DNA of 35,892 bases from Agmasoma carcini (nom. nud.) (lineage: Eukaryota; Microsporidia; Thelohaniidae): contig JAOXFI010000035.1 of NCBI GenBank assembly GCA_029232285.1, positions 1 through 35,892 of the forward strand. The letters are read 5' to 3'. Of the stretch, positions 25,789 through 35,260 are shown piece after piece. The number at the start of each line of letters is the position of its first letter. Within the stretch, counting starts at the first letter, position 1. The position numbers and the translations under genes are program-made. The notes beneath the pieces are model-generated. The model was not told where the DNA came from. It saw nothing but the letters and a program-made list of their open reading frames with translations, and searched no databases.

Positions 25789-27801
25789 TTATTCATCTTC
25801 GTCTTTATAAGTATTATCTAAGTGCTCATCTTCTGATTCATAACTACTATGTGTTATTTCATCCCTTTTTATAGTATTTTTACATTCCATGCTATCATTT
25901 CTATCAGCATTTGACTCATATGAACTCTCCTCTCCTTCTTCATCAGTCTCACTTAAATTATTATTTTTGATTCCATCCCCATCATTCTCATCTAAGTCGG
26001 TTGAACTAAGAAGGTCTTCAGTTATTTCATCATCTGCACCTGTATCAAATAAGCTCGATGAGTCAATATTCATTCGATCACCAATCATAGTATCATTTTC
26101 ATTCTCTGTTTCAGTTTCTGTTTCTGTCTGAAGATAAATCTGATCTACTTCTCTTTTATAGAACAATTCACCAGCAGCTAGATCCATATCAGTAAGTAAT
26201 TTAAGCTTACTACAATTATTTAGATGCTCCACCTCAACCCGAATTACAGACCAGACAAATCTTCTTAATATTTCTATTATTGATTTTTCAAATTTATGGT
26301 CTTTAATTTCATAAACCCAAAGAAACCTAGCAAATAAATTATAAACTATGGCCATACCATAAACATATTTGTAAAAAAGAAACTTCTTTCGCGTCAAAGC
26401 CCAATCAACAGTTAAATCCCAAGTAAAGGATGCTATAGTAGTAGCTAAGCCTAAGAAAAACATTATTCCGTGATTAACATTTAAAAGACCTTGATCACTA
26501 ACAAAAGCTATATACGAGGAAATGAAGCCCAATACATATTTTAAAGAGTTAAGGACTTGTATCTTTGATTTGGGGTTCCCAACAAATCTAGTTAAGCACT
26601 GTACTATTCTAATTATATGGAAAGATGATAAAACACAGAAAATGCAATATTCATTTTCAATTCCAGAAAACCTTAATAAAATCTCAAAAGGATACTTAAA
26701 ACTTTGCGCTACATCAACAAAGAAGAAATGTCTGAACGAAACTTTAGACCAAGGAATTAACAGCACACGACAAATCACACTCAAGAAATATATTCTAGAA
26801 GCATTAAAAAGTGTATCAAATGGGATACAAAATACTATAACGTTTATTAAAGGGATAAAATTTACGTAAAGTTTTGGTAATGTAAGTGTTAAAACAAGAT
26901 TGGCCAACATAAAACACGATACCACCATCATATATCGTTGATTGTTCATTGTTGAACCTTGATTGAAATTAAAAATAAATTTATAATTGATATTCATAAT
27001 CTTAAATAACTTACAACACAACCCAAATAATACAAATCCGCACATTATCAGAAAACAAGAGAAATAAGAGATATAGTCAATCATGTTAGAATATGAGTAT
27101 GATGTGCACACTCCTATGAAAAAGAAGCTAAAAATATATAAAAAGTCACTCGATTGGACACCGCTCTGTATTCTCTTGAATAAGGACAAGACCTGTGCGT
27201 CTGTCTTAGCAAAAACCTTCTTATATATTTTTTTTGTCTTAGTCTGAACATCATCAATAATTGTTGATGTGTAGATTGATGAATTTTCAAGCTTAAAAAA
27301 GAATTCATTCATGTTAGAATCATAAGGACAGTTTTCAGCATGTAATTCGGCCAATTTCTTAAATGCGCGTATGTTTAAGTCTTTAAATCCGTTGATTTTA
27401 ATCAGACTATGAAGAAATTCAGACACCTCCTTTTCCTTCTTCCTGATGTTTATAGCATTTGGTAATTGAAATATTCTTCCCAGTAATGAGATTTGTTGAG
27501 GTGGGCTTGGAAATAATGCTGTGATGTCGGTCGTGCCATCAGCGTCTCTCTTTACACTTCCTTTTGCTGTTTTTTGTGTGTTTCTATTGTGATCTCCTAT
27601 TAGATAGTTAAATAATTTTTCTTTGTCTGACAGTGCTTGTTTTTCCAAATAATTGTAAAAGTCGTTAACTTTTCTTAATTGATCCTCCATCATTAAAAAG
27701 AAGTCATCATGCCCAATTACTTTTTCTAGAAGCTCGTATTGTACGTAAAATTCTCTCCACTCGCTTGCTCTACAATTTTTTAGAATGTAAGAGAATCCCA
27801 T
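25789..27801 (-). CDS. SYG1: SPX-EXS phosphate exporter (SYG1/XPR1 family)
   Basis: A 670-aa membrane protein of the SYG1/XPR1 family, inorganic phosphate exporters gated by inositol pyrophosphates through the SPX domain. Start set at ATG 27801 (MGFSYILKNCRASEWREFYV), which matches the usual SPX beginning; a TTG 33 bases upstream is not credible. Residues 1 to about 190 are the SPX domain (EWREFYVQYELLEKVI; INGFKDLNIRAFKKL). Hydrophobic helices lie at about 222-270 and 288-350; the EXS domain spans about 365-530 with RIVQCLTRF, LKYVLGFIS, WDLTVDWAL, RFLWVYEI and RRFVWSVIRVEVEHLNN. The tail (about 550-670) is strongly acidic with a TETETETENEND run. Diverges from a 48-codon ORF whose ATG lies two bases away. 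Confidence 0.93.
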   Translation of the reverse strand: MGFSYILKNCRASEWREFYVQYELLEKVIGHDDFFLMMEDQLRKVNDFYNYLEKQALSDKEKLFNYLIGDHNRNTQKTAKGSVKRDADGTTDITALFPSPPQQISLLGRIFQLPNAINIRKKEKEVSEFLHSLIKINGFKDLNIRAFKKLAELHAENCPYDSNMNEFFFKLENSSIYTSTIIDDVQTKTKKIYKKVFAKTDAQVLSLFKRIQSGVQSSDFLYIFSFFFIGVCTSYSYSNMIDYISYFSCFLIMCGFVLFGLCCKLFKIMNINYKFIFNFNQGSTMNNQRYMMVVSCFMLANLVLTLTLPKLYVNFIPLINVIVFCIPFDTLFNASRIYFLSVICRVLLIPWSKVSFRHFFFVDVAQSFKYPFEILLRFSGIENEYCIFCVLSSFHIIRIVQCLTRFVGNPKSKIQVLNSLKYVLGFISSYIAFVSDQGLLNVNHGIMFFLGLATTIASFTWDLTVDWALTRKKFLFYKYVYGMAIVYNLFARFLWVYEIKDHKFEKSIIEILRRFVWSVIRVEVEHLNNCSKLKLLTDMDLAAGELFYKREVDQIYLQTETETETENENDTMIGDRMNIDSSSLFDTGADDEITEDLLSSTDLDENDGDGIKNNNLSETDEEGEESSYESNADRNDSMECKNTIKRDEITHSSYESEDEHLDNTYKDEDE

Positions 27802-27808
27802 AGATGGG
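27797..27808. promoter_or_regulatory. Palindromic double start CCCAT-AG-ATGGG
   Basis: The 12-mer CCCATAGATGGG contains the exporter's ATG on the minus strand (27801-27799) and a plus-strand ATG (27804-27806), each with CCC five bases upstream. Microsporidian genes often carry a CCC- or A/T-tract motif within about 15 bases of the start, so one palindrome could serve both genes. Upstream A/T tracts (ATTTTTTAG on plus, AATTTCTTCAAAATTA on minus) lie inside the opposite coding region. Confidence 0.45.
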
Positions 27809-27950
27809 TAATTTTGAAGAAATTTGTATTTCAATTGAACGTATGGAAAAAGAGCTAAAAAGGATGGAAAACAACATATCAGAGCTAGTAGGACAGTATA
27901 AGAAGATAAGTGAGTTTGTTGAGGGTCAAAAGAGCTTACTTTTTGAATAA
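27804..27950 (+). CDS. Tiny coiled-coil protein (48 aa), possible gene
   Basis: ATG 27804 to TAA 27950 encodes a 48-residue, charge-rich helix starting MGNFEEICISIERMEKELKR and containing NISELVGQYKKISEFV with heptad-like spacing. It overlaps none of the exporter's coding region except for its shared start region. The size and the NISELVG...ISEF pattern weakly recall the small DASH/Dam1-complex subunits such as Dad1 (kinetochore), but this is only a by-eye resemblance. Support for a real gene is the CCC start signal and clean codon composition in otherwise non-coding AT-rich DNA. Confidence 0.42.
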   Translation: MGNFEEICISIERMEKELKRMENNISELVGQYKKISEFVEGQKSLLFE

Positions 27951-28683
27951 ATTCTAAAAATGTTTGTATTTTTTTAGTGTATGAAAATTTTTATAAAAAA
28001 ATGAAAAAAATAAATTTCAAGCAAAATATACTAAAAGATGTTGTTTTTTATAAATTAGTATCTATAGTTAATAAAAAAACGCTTTATTGATGATATAATT
28101 ATGTATATACAAAGATATATTTATAAAAATGCTACAAGGGGTAATTTTAATAAAAATTGTATTTTATCCATATAGTAAGTAATATAATGTGATGTTTGAG
28201 TATTTATTTTGAATCTCTCCTGGTATATCCAAATTAAGTCAAAAATTTAAGAATTAAAATATTTTTTAAATTTACATACAAACAAAAACAAATAATATAT
28301 AAGATTCATGTATCATTTTTATTTTGTTAAAAGTTAAAATTAACCATGTTTATTTTATTACATCAAATCTATGATCAAAGGCTAACGAAATATAGCAAAA
28401 ACGCAATTATAACATTAATAGAAGTGATATAGACAAATATCGGATCCAATAACCATAAAAATCACAAATATTTAAACGTGTATAAATGATTATACATTAA
28501 TACTCAATATGAATATACCGTGTTGTTGATATTAATGTTAATAAAAGGTTTGGGGTTACAATTCAATACAAAAACTCATAAAATATTATAAAATATTCAA
28601 TAAGCAACCCAATAGCACAAATACATTCATATTTTACAAAAAATGAATGCCTTAAGCAATGATGACCAAATTTATCAAAATAT
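27951..28683. other. Gene-free AT-rich spacer
   Basis: No ORF of convincing length, RNA gene or repeat block was found between the tiny coiled-coil ORF and the 3' end of the pseudouridine synthase. Confidence 0.4.
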
Positions 28684-29688
28684 TTATTTAATATATGTAA
28701 AACCATCAGCATGATAACTCACTATATCTAAAAACTTCAACCATTCATCAATGTTATCCTCTTTCAGTATTTCTTTATAAATAAAATCCTTACAAAATTG
28801 ATCTTTTCCATCAGTAGCAAGATATCCATATTCCTCACCATAGTGCTTGTTATAATCATCAAACTTAATATCATATAAGAATAAATACTCAGATGGTGAT
28901 TTTGGTATATTGTAGTCGGATTGCTTATCAAAAGCAGAATTGAAATCAATATTATTATATCTTGTACACATTACAGCATATGACATCATTTTTCTAATTT
29001 GATGTAACAAAAAACTTTGACCATGTATAATAATCTCTAAATATTCAATATCATTATCAATAAACTTATTAATATCAATACTAATGATATTTCTACTTTT
29101 AGATTGTGTATTTGATTTTAAAGTAAAGTTATGAAATAATTTAGTACCGACAAAGTTCATAACATTGGCTTTGAACTTATCATACTGTTGATCAGATAAT
29201 CTAAATTTATGATTATCAAATGTATATTCTCTCTTAAATTTCTCGCTATCACCATCCTTTTCAGTTAAAGACTCTTTGTCAGATTGCAAATCACTTTCTT
29301 CAAGAACAAATGTAGGTATATGATATTTATATATTCTGCTTCGAGCTCTTGTATGAGGAAAGAATGACTTTGGGTGTTTAACAATAGAATAGAGAAATAT
29401 ATTGTGGACTAAAAGGTCCTTTTTAAGGTTTGAAATCAATTCATCTGTAATGGGGACGATAATCTTAGCAGTTGTCAGATTAAATGCTGCGTGTACGCCT
29501 TTATCAGTCCTTGAGGCTGATTTCATTCCAATTTTAGTTGCTTCCTCAGAATTCTCCTTCTTAATGCAATTATTTTGAAGTAATACGTCAATAATAACCT
29601 TCTCTATTGTATGCAATTCCTTGTTGAACTGCAATCCTTTAAATTCTGTGCCTAAATAACCAGTTAACAGTCCAATCTTTTTCTTCAT
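28684..29688 (-). CDS. PUS1: tRNA pseudouridine synthase, Pus1/TruA family
   Basis: A 334-aa enzyme that isomerises uridine to pseudouridine in tRNAs (and U2 snRNA in yeast). The N-terminus GLLTGYLGTEFKGLQFN is the Pus1-type G-Y-x-G-T-x-(Y/F)-x-G-x-Q block, HTIEKVIIDVL follows, and the catalytic motif SASRTDKGVHA holds the active-site Asp62. Later blocks FFPHTRARSRIYKYHIP (about 107-123), GTKLFHNFT and IHGQSFLLHQIRKMM (about 222-236) complete the family set. A low-complexity acidic insert (ESDLQSDKESLTEKDGDSEK) lies at about 129-148. Shorter than yeast Pus1 (544 aa) but the catalytic domain is whole. The ATG follows an A/T tract (AAATTTTTTTTTAAAAAAAA). Interspersed repeat copy B begins 47 bases upstream. 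Confidence 0.93.
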   Translation of the reverse strand: MKKKIGLLTGYLGTEFKGLQFNKELHTIEKVIIDVLLQNNCIKKENSEEATKIGMKSASRTDKGVHAAFNLTTAKIIVPITDELISNLKKDLLVHNIFLYSIVKHPKSFFPHTRARSRIYKYHIPTFVLEESDLQSDKESLTEKDGDSEKFKREYTFDNHKFRLSDQQYDKFKANVMNFVGTKLFHNFTLKSNTQSKSRNIISIDINKFIDNDIEYLEIIIHGQSFLLHQIRKMMSYAVMCTRYNNIDFNSAFDKQSDYNIPKSPSEYLFLYDIKFDDYNKHYGEEYGYLATDGKDQFCKDFIYKEILKEDNIDEWLKFLDIVSYHADGFTYIK

Positions 29689-29734
29689 AATTTTTTTTTA
29701 AAAAAAATTTATAAATAAATAATTAACAGACAAC

Positions 29735-30252
29735 GGTTGGGTCGTTATATAATAAAAATAGATTTATTTATCCAATATGCTTTGGACAAAAGTACGAACG
29801 GCACAAAGTGGTATCAATAATCTTAAAAAAGGAGAAAAACCGAACCAGCAAGTAAAAACTTCTAAATTAAAAAGGAATGTAAAAGGAATATAAAGCGGGG
29901 AGAAGTAATGACCATATACTTATCGTCCTTTAATAAAAGGTAATAGAAAAACAACCTTGATTCAAAAATTTGATTTTCTTGCTTTTATATATGGTAACAA
30001 TAACATTTAAGACAGCATACTATATTGTAGGTGGTTTAGTGTTCTACGCACAAACCCAATTTATATCTTCGAGAAATGACACTTCCCTGGCAATGAAGAA
30101 GAGGTGTCGTCTATCGACCATAAAACAATTTTACAATGTTAAAAAGCTTATCCGTATTACTAAGGTCCTGCTTTAAACCTTGACTTGTTATAGTCCAATT
30201 TTATCACTCTTCACCACGTGGAGGTCTGGACTCCTTGCAGATAACCGTTAAT
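29735..30252 (+). repeat. Interspersed repeat family, copy B
   Basis: Closest to copy A. Shared blocks in order: GGTTGGGTCGTTATATAATA and ATTTATCCAATATGCTT; AAAACCGAACCAGCAAGTAA; TAATGACCATATACTTATCG followed by TCCTTTAATAAAAGG; GTAGGTGGTTTAGTGTTCTA with CGCACAA; TTATATCTTCGAGAAATGAC; AAGAGGTGTCGTCTATCGAC; CACCACGTGGAGGTCTGGAC. A 68-codon frame within it is not shared by other copies. It abuts the 5' side of the pseudouridine synthase gene. 30253-30695 shows nothing further. Confidence 0.8.
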
Positions 30253-30695
30253 TAATATTGCCTGATGTTGCTCGTTCGCATATTTTTATAAAATAAATAA
30301 CACTACCAATGTAGTATACTTCAACTGGTGGGTGGTATGATAATGATAATTTGTTTATGGTTGTCCTATCTATGATATACATTTTATTAGTGTTTAGTAT
30401 CAGAAATGATACTTAATACAATCTAGCACTTGTATGAATACTTCTATAGCTATTAAAAGACTTATTTATTGTATTTTTTAATTTATAACATGACTAAGTT
30501 GATTGTCTAAAAAATTGTTTTATCTTACAAGATACTTTAAAATAAGATTTATTTTTACTGGATTACAGCAGTAGTCTTTGATGGAGTGCATTTATCGATT
30601 TTTATAAATAAAATACTTAAATGTGATGTATTGATATATCTATAAAACTTCATTAGATTATTTTTTTCTAATTTATTTATATTGAAAAATTAAGA

Positions 30696-32381
30696 TTAAA
30701 TTTTATTTTTTAAACAGAACATCTTAAAAACAGTTTGAAGATCAACCTCAAAACCAGAACAAGCATAAGGCACTTTGAAATGCTTACATACATCAGGATG
30801 GACAACACCCATTCTACCAACACACTCTCCTTCAACAAATACATTAGCGCACTGATTATCAAGATAAAATTTATCACTTGTGGCTTCATAATAAAACTCA
30901 AGATTTGCTTTCATCATTACATAAGATAAGGGACCCTGGAGTTCTTCAAGAGAAGCCTTTTGACCCGCATATACAGCAGTAAAATATCTTTTATTCTCAG
31001 ATTCTTCTTCATTAAACACATAATTGCATATATCATCTGCAATAACACCCTCCTCAATAGAATTCTTAAGATGAACAACATCAGAAATTTCAAATAATTT
31101 CAAAGGAAGAACAGCAGACAAATTATTTGCAATTGATTTCATCAGTCCTGGAAGTAAAGACGTTCTGACAACTTCACACTCACTAGATTTGTAATTTTCC
31201 AGCCTTGCCTGCTTATGTTGATCAATTATGTTATCTGAAGAACTTATTAGAGATAATGTCAGTGCTTCATTATAGCCTGCTAGTGCCATATCTTCTCTAA
31301 ATTTTCTAGAGAATTTATTTAAGGTATTTTCATGACCTAAATTGAAAATAGTTGGCAATCTCATTCTAATATTATTAAACCCATAGGAAATAGCTATGTC
31401 TTCTAATATATCACACTTTGCCATAACATCTGATCTTATATCAGGTACATATACAGTAAGATCATCAGACACTGAGTATAACATTCTATTTAAGTGATAA
31501 TCAATCTCTTTTCTTTCTAATTTAAGACCCAAACCTTCGTTTATTTCATCAAGTGTAAATTTCCATTCAAGATTATTCATAATGGGTGATAACGTAGATA
31601 CGCCATCTTCAATTATTTCTACAGATTCACAATATTCACCTTTGAATAAATACATTATAGTTTTCAAAACAGTATTTACTTTGTTGATATTATCACCTGT
31701 GACATCAATAAATATATTTTTAGTATCTAATGTGATCTTAGTCCTTTCAGAATTAATAATAGGAGGAACAGACATGACTTTATTATCATTTCTGAACACC
31801 ACAAAATCTTCTTTGCAGAGTTTAAAGTATTTGGAAATAAAAACATCATTTTCGTAAAACTTCTCAAGATCAGAACCATTTACTTCTTTCTCTCTATTTA
31901 ATGGGATGAAATCAATATTTTTTCTTGGTACTTCAGAGTATGTGATTTGACCTTCAACTTTATCTAAGTCATGGGTACCAACAGCCACAAGTGATCTATT
32001 TCGTCCTATAGTTAAATGTAACTTGTCCTGAAATTGAATAAATGAATCAAGTTTTTCTTTTGTTAAATTTATGTTTCTAATGACTCCACAGGCGATACAG
32101 TTCCTATATGAGGTTTTTGATTTTATAACCTTAATAGAGCCCTTCCTTAAGTTAATATCAGTAAATTTGGTATTATTCAAATATGAATCTAAAGAAATCA
32201 CTAATCCTTCTAAGGATAATAAATCATATCTATTAGCTGCTATATCTAATTTATATTCGTCTCCTACTATGTCATCTAATTCAATACCAAAATCAAACAG
32301 AACCTGTTCCCATTTCTTATCATCAAAGTTCTTTCCTAAGCTTTTATTAAGTATTTTTCTGCTTATTGTTATTGATGGCAT
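30696..32381 (-). CDS. FRS1: Phenylalanyl-tRNA synthetase beta subunit (cytosolic)
   Basis: A 561-aa PheRS beta subunit of the eukaryotic/archaeal type; with the alpha subunit, encoded elsewhere, it forms the alpha2-beta2 enzyme charging tRNA-Phe. Start set at ATG 32381 (MPSITISRKILNKSLGKNFD), the usual beginning; the upstream in-frame TTG would add a spurious Phe/Lys-rich stretch. Domains: N-terminal B1 (about 1-75, FDFGIELDDIV, LDIAANRYDLLSLEGL), the B3/B4 editing-like module (about 88-258, with GTHDLDKV), B5 (about 271-335, DEINEGLGL...DIRSDVMAKCDILEDIAISY) and a catalytic-like domain to the end (VVRTSLLPGLMKSI, FEISDVV, GRMGVVHPDV). All are in order. The leader TTTAAAATTTTTTTTTTAAA and AATTTCC precede the ATG. 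Confidence 0.96.
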   Translation of the reverse strand: MPSITISRKILNKSLGKNFDDKKWEQVLFDFGIELDDIVGDEYKLDIAANRYDLLSLEGLVISLDSYLNNTKFTDINLRKGSIKVIKSKTSYRNCIACGVIRNINLTKEKLDSFIQFQDKLHLTIGRNRSLVAVGTHDLDKVEGQITYSEVPRKNIDFIPLNREKEVNGSDLEKFYENDVFISKYFKLCKEDFVVFRNDNKVMSVPPIINSERTKITLDTKNIFIDVTGDNINKVNTVLKTIMYLFKGEYCESVEIIEDGVSTLSPIMNNLEWKFTLDEINEGLGLKLERKEIDYHLNRMLYSVSDDLTVYVPDIRSDVMAKCDILEDIAISYGFNNIRMRLPTIFNLGHENTLNKFSRKFREDMALAGYNEALTLSLISSSDNIIDQHKQARLENYKSSECEVVRTSLLPGLMKSIANNLSAVLPLKLFEISDVVHLKNSIEEGVIADDICNYVFNEEESENKRYFTAVYAGQKASLEELQGPLSYVMMKANLEFYYEATSDKFYLDNQCANVFVEGECVGRMGVVHPDVCKHFKVPYACSGFEVDLQTVFKMFCLKNKI

Positions 32382-32579
32382 GGAAATTTTTAAAAAAAAA
32401 ATTTTAAAGAAAAATTTGAATACAAAGAACAAACATAGTCAAGGGTTGTATTAATACAGTTTTATATAATAGTAAAATTATTGAACCAATATAATTATCA
32501 AGAAAGATGAAACCCCATAAAATACAGAGTAATAGTGATTGAAATTTATTCGCCTTTATACGTTTCCTATAAAAAGATC

Positions 32580-32870
32580 AAAAGTAATTAATATTGTACT
32601 ACAAGAAAGAAAAAAGTTAACCAAGATGTAGAAACTTTAAGAAATGAAATACATCAACAAAAAAGTCAATAAAAATATAGACACCTATCATAGGAGGCGT
32701 TTGCAGCTGGATTTAGTGCTTTACGCACATCAGCCAGCTTATATTTTCTTGATTATGAAGTGGCTTTCTCTGCCAATAAAGAATGGTTACCTATTGTCTT
32801 CCCTAAAGCCCGATGTAGTCTAATTAGATATTATTTCCATTCTTCATCACATTAAGTTCTGGTTTCATCA
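32580..32870 (+). repeat. Interspersed repeat family, copy C
   Basis: Partial copy with the core CTATCATAGGAGGCGTTTGC, AGCTGGATTTAGTGCTTTAC and GCACAT, then CAGCTTATATTTTCTTGATT and AAGTGGCTTTCTCTGCCAAT, then a diverged end ATCACATTAAGTTCTGGTTT matching the CACCACGTGGAGGTCTGG block. It lies some 200 bases upstream of the PheRS beta start. Confidence 0.72.
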
Positions 32871-33242
32871 ATATATAAATTTGGATTCGGTCAATATCAT
32901 TTATACACTACCAGAAAACAAATATGTTTTTTTGATTAACGAAAATATGATTTTAATAAAAATAAGTATTATTATATCATTATATATTAATGAATAATTG
33001 TATTGGTATTCTAAATTTTTAAAAATGCTTGATGTAAAGAATGGTTGTACCTCAAGCGCAAGATATTTTTACCAGGAAAAAGATTCTTAAGATGGGTTTT
33101 TTGGTTAGGCTATTAAGAAATTCGTTTAAGGTGGAAATTAAAATATATTAAACAGAAAAGATTATTGAAATATAACAATGTAAAGGAATGAGTGTTGACT
33201 ATAATTCATTGAGAGTGGTAGTAAAGAATTATAGACTGGAGG

Positions 33243-34315
33243 GAAAAAACGAACACCCTTAAAACGATTGATTTTTAATGAAAAATATAAGTATAAATAT
33301 AAATATTGTTACGATTATTAACTTATTTTAATTTTTCTTAATTAATAATTTATTTTACCACCATTGGCTTTAATAACTGCTATACATCTATTTCTTAGTG
33401 TGGAATCAATTTTTAACATGTTATTGGGTATATTAGACCATAATTCTAATATTTCATTATTAAAATCATTTAATGATTTAAGCCCTTTTTTAATAAAATT
33501 TTTTTTCATATAGCCTCAAATAGACTCGTTTTTTTTAGATAACTGAGCTGGCCAATTCATGACAGTAATATTATTTTCATTAAAATATGACCTTGTCAAC
33601 CTATAAGTGTTGCAAGATGCGTTCTCTTGTTAAAAGGTAAACTGATCTAATGACAATATTTGTGCTAAAAAATGTAAATTTTATGCTAAAAAATCAATAT
33701 GACCACATAAAATCAATATAAGCACATAAAATCATCTTTTCATTTACTAGCACCGAATTTCCTAATTCTTTACCTGACATACAACCTCAATACATAAAAC
33801 TAACCCACCCGAATTATGTAGTTTTATTGATACACTCTTCTTTATGCCCATCACTTTCATTTAACTCAAACTTGCACTCATTGTTTTGTATTTGAAATAT
33901 TCACCTTAGACGAATTTCTTTGCGTATCTTAGTCAAAAAGCAATATTGTATGAATATTTATATTATGCAATGTTATTTTTTATTAATATCACTCACCTCA
34001 ATAGTCTTATGCCTTCTAGAACCTTTTTTTTTAAATATTTTGCACTGATGACCGAGGTAGAGAGTGTTTTTAGAAATGTCTATTATTGGTATTTTATCCT
34101 CTTTATGTCTCAAAATAAGATTTTAAATGTCTAAAGACTAATAAATACTCATAAATGCAATAATTTATAAAATAGAAGGAAATGGTCTTTTTCCATCAAA
34201 TATACAAAATTCGTAAAATATATATAATACAAAAAATTAAAATAAGTTAAACATTAACAATATTTATTAAATTATTTTAATATTTCACTAAAATCAATCA
34301 TTTTCGGTTTTTCTC
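33243..34315 (-). mobile_element. Tc1/mariner-type transposon with ~95-bp inverted repeats
   Basis: Left end (about 33243-33340) GAAAAAACGAACAC...AACGATTGATTTTTAATGAA and right end (about 34225-34315, read on minus) GAAAAACCGAAAATGATTGA...TTTTAGTGAAATATT align as inverted repeats; both continue into AATATTGTTA and TTAACTTATTTTAATTTTT. They enclose a broken Tc1 transposase on the minus strand. A unit of about 1.07 kb. Confidence 0.78.
33342..34140 (-). pseudogene. Tc1-type transposase, broken
   Basis: The C-terminal third is nearly intact on the minus strand: DNASCNTYRLTRSYFNENNI (second catalytic Asp region), TVMNWPAQ (with the SPDLNPIE block altered to LSKKNESI), GYMKKNFIKKGLKSLNDFNN, LWSNIPNNMLKIDSTLRNR and CIAVIKANGGKINY before the stop at 33342-33344. 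Upstream pieces (DGHKEE; WVSFMY-GCMSGKELGN) are frame-shifted. The loss of the SPDLNP block makes it inactive. Confidence 0.85.
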
Positions 34316-34779
34316 AAATGTAATAAAATTATAAAAATTGAAAGAATTAGTTAATATGCTGAGGTTGAATATCACATAAAGTTGGGAGTTATAGTGTTGA
34401 TAAATAAAAATATATATTTATAAACATAGTCTATAGTATAAAATTTATATAAAAGCTTGTTAAGACATGAACTGAAGTAGTTAAAGAGGCAAATATTGAT
34501 CTTATGAATATTAAAATAGACCCTTTATTGAATTTGTTTTTTTTCGATAGTAAAAATATGTATTTAGTTAGAAAGGTCCTGTAGTATATCATCTTTCCAC
34601 ATATACCCATCAATTGAACGTGTATACAGGGTTGATAAAATCAGTAAAACTCATTATGATTCTACCTGAACAGGTCATATTTAAATAACTAACTAATGAT
34701 TTAAGTAAAAATTATCTATATAATTATACAAGCATTTTTATTTTTTTAAAAACATAATAATTTTAGCTCTACAGAAAAA

Positions 34780-35260
34780 CAAAGATGCACAATTATATTA
34801 AAGAATATATTTTAAAGAGTTTATACTTTTATTGACGTAAATAATTCCTGAGTATGCTTTAAAATATGTTTTGATCATTATCTTGTTGAAAAATATGAAT
34901 TATTAAATAAAATATCATAAATTATTAACTAAAATATCACAAACTATTAACTTAAATATCAAAATGGTTATTTTTATCAATTTTATCATCTATTAAAACT
35001 AAATTATCAACCCCAGCATATGAAAAACAACACACCATAATTTTACTGCATCCGTGTTTAATTATTGGCACAAGATATTATAATTATAATCCACACACAC
35101 TCTCCAGCAACAATACCGTTTTCCTTTGTAAATGATGGTTCATTATCTCATAATACACTACTCACGTATTATTATTATAAATCAAAAAATCTTTCGAAGA
35201 AGAGACTTATGTATAACAACATAGATTTTCAATTTTGAATAATGCGTTGTACTATTTAAA
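34780..35260 (-). pseudogene. Tc1-type transposase remnant
   Basis: Minus-strand frames read GECVWIIIIISCANN, HGCSKIMVCCFSYAGVDNLV then LIDDKIDKN (about 35058-34970), and IFQQDNDQNIFKAYSG (about 34905-34845). These are the VWR, VMVWGCFSY..VGNLVFID and FQQDND.KHT blocks of Tc1-like transposases. The C-terminal third was not found. 35261-35892 and 32871-33242 show no further supported features. Confidence 0.6.

Noticed and set aside
26522..26869. 115-codon plus-strand frame inside the exporter gene
   Set aside because: Antisense shadow of the EXS-domain coding sequence.
27802..27834. Eleven-codon TTG extension of the exporter
   Set aside because: Non-ATG start; the SPX domain begins exactly at ATG 27801.
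29970..30176. 68-codon plus-strand frame
   Set aside because: It lies in interspersed repeat copy B and is not kept open in copies A, C, D or E.
32382..32432. Seventeen-codon TTG extension of PheRS beta (Phe/Lys-rich)
   Set aside because: Non-ATG start; it is the translated A/T-tract leader, and MPSITI is the normal N-terminus.
33000..33240. Possible transposase frame (LDVKNGCTSSARYF and GFLVRLLRNSFKV)
   Set aside because: No catalytic block could be matched and frames break quickly; left unannotated.
34431..34613. 60-codon minus-strand frame
   Set aside because: AT-driven hydrophobic frame between two decayed Tc1 elements; no start context or family.
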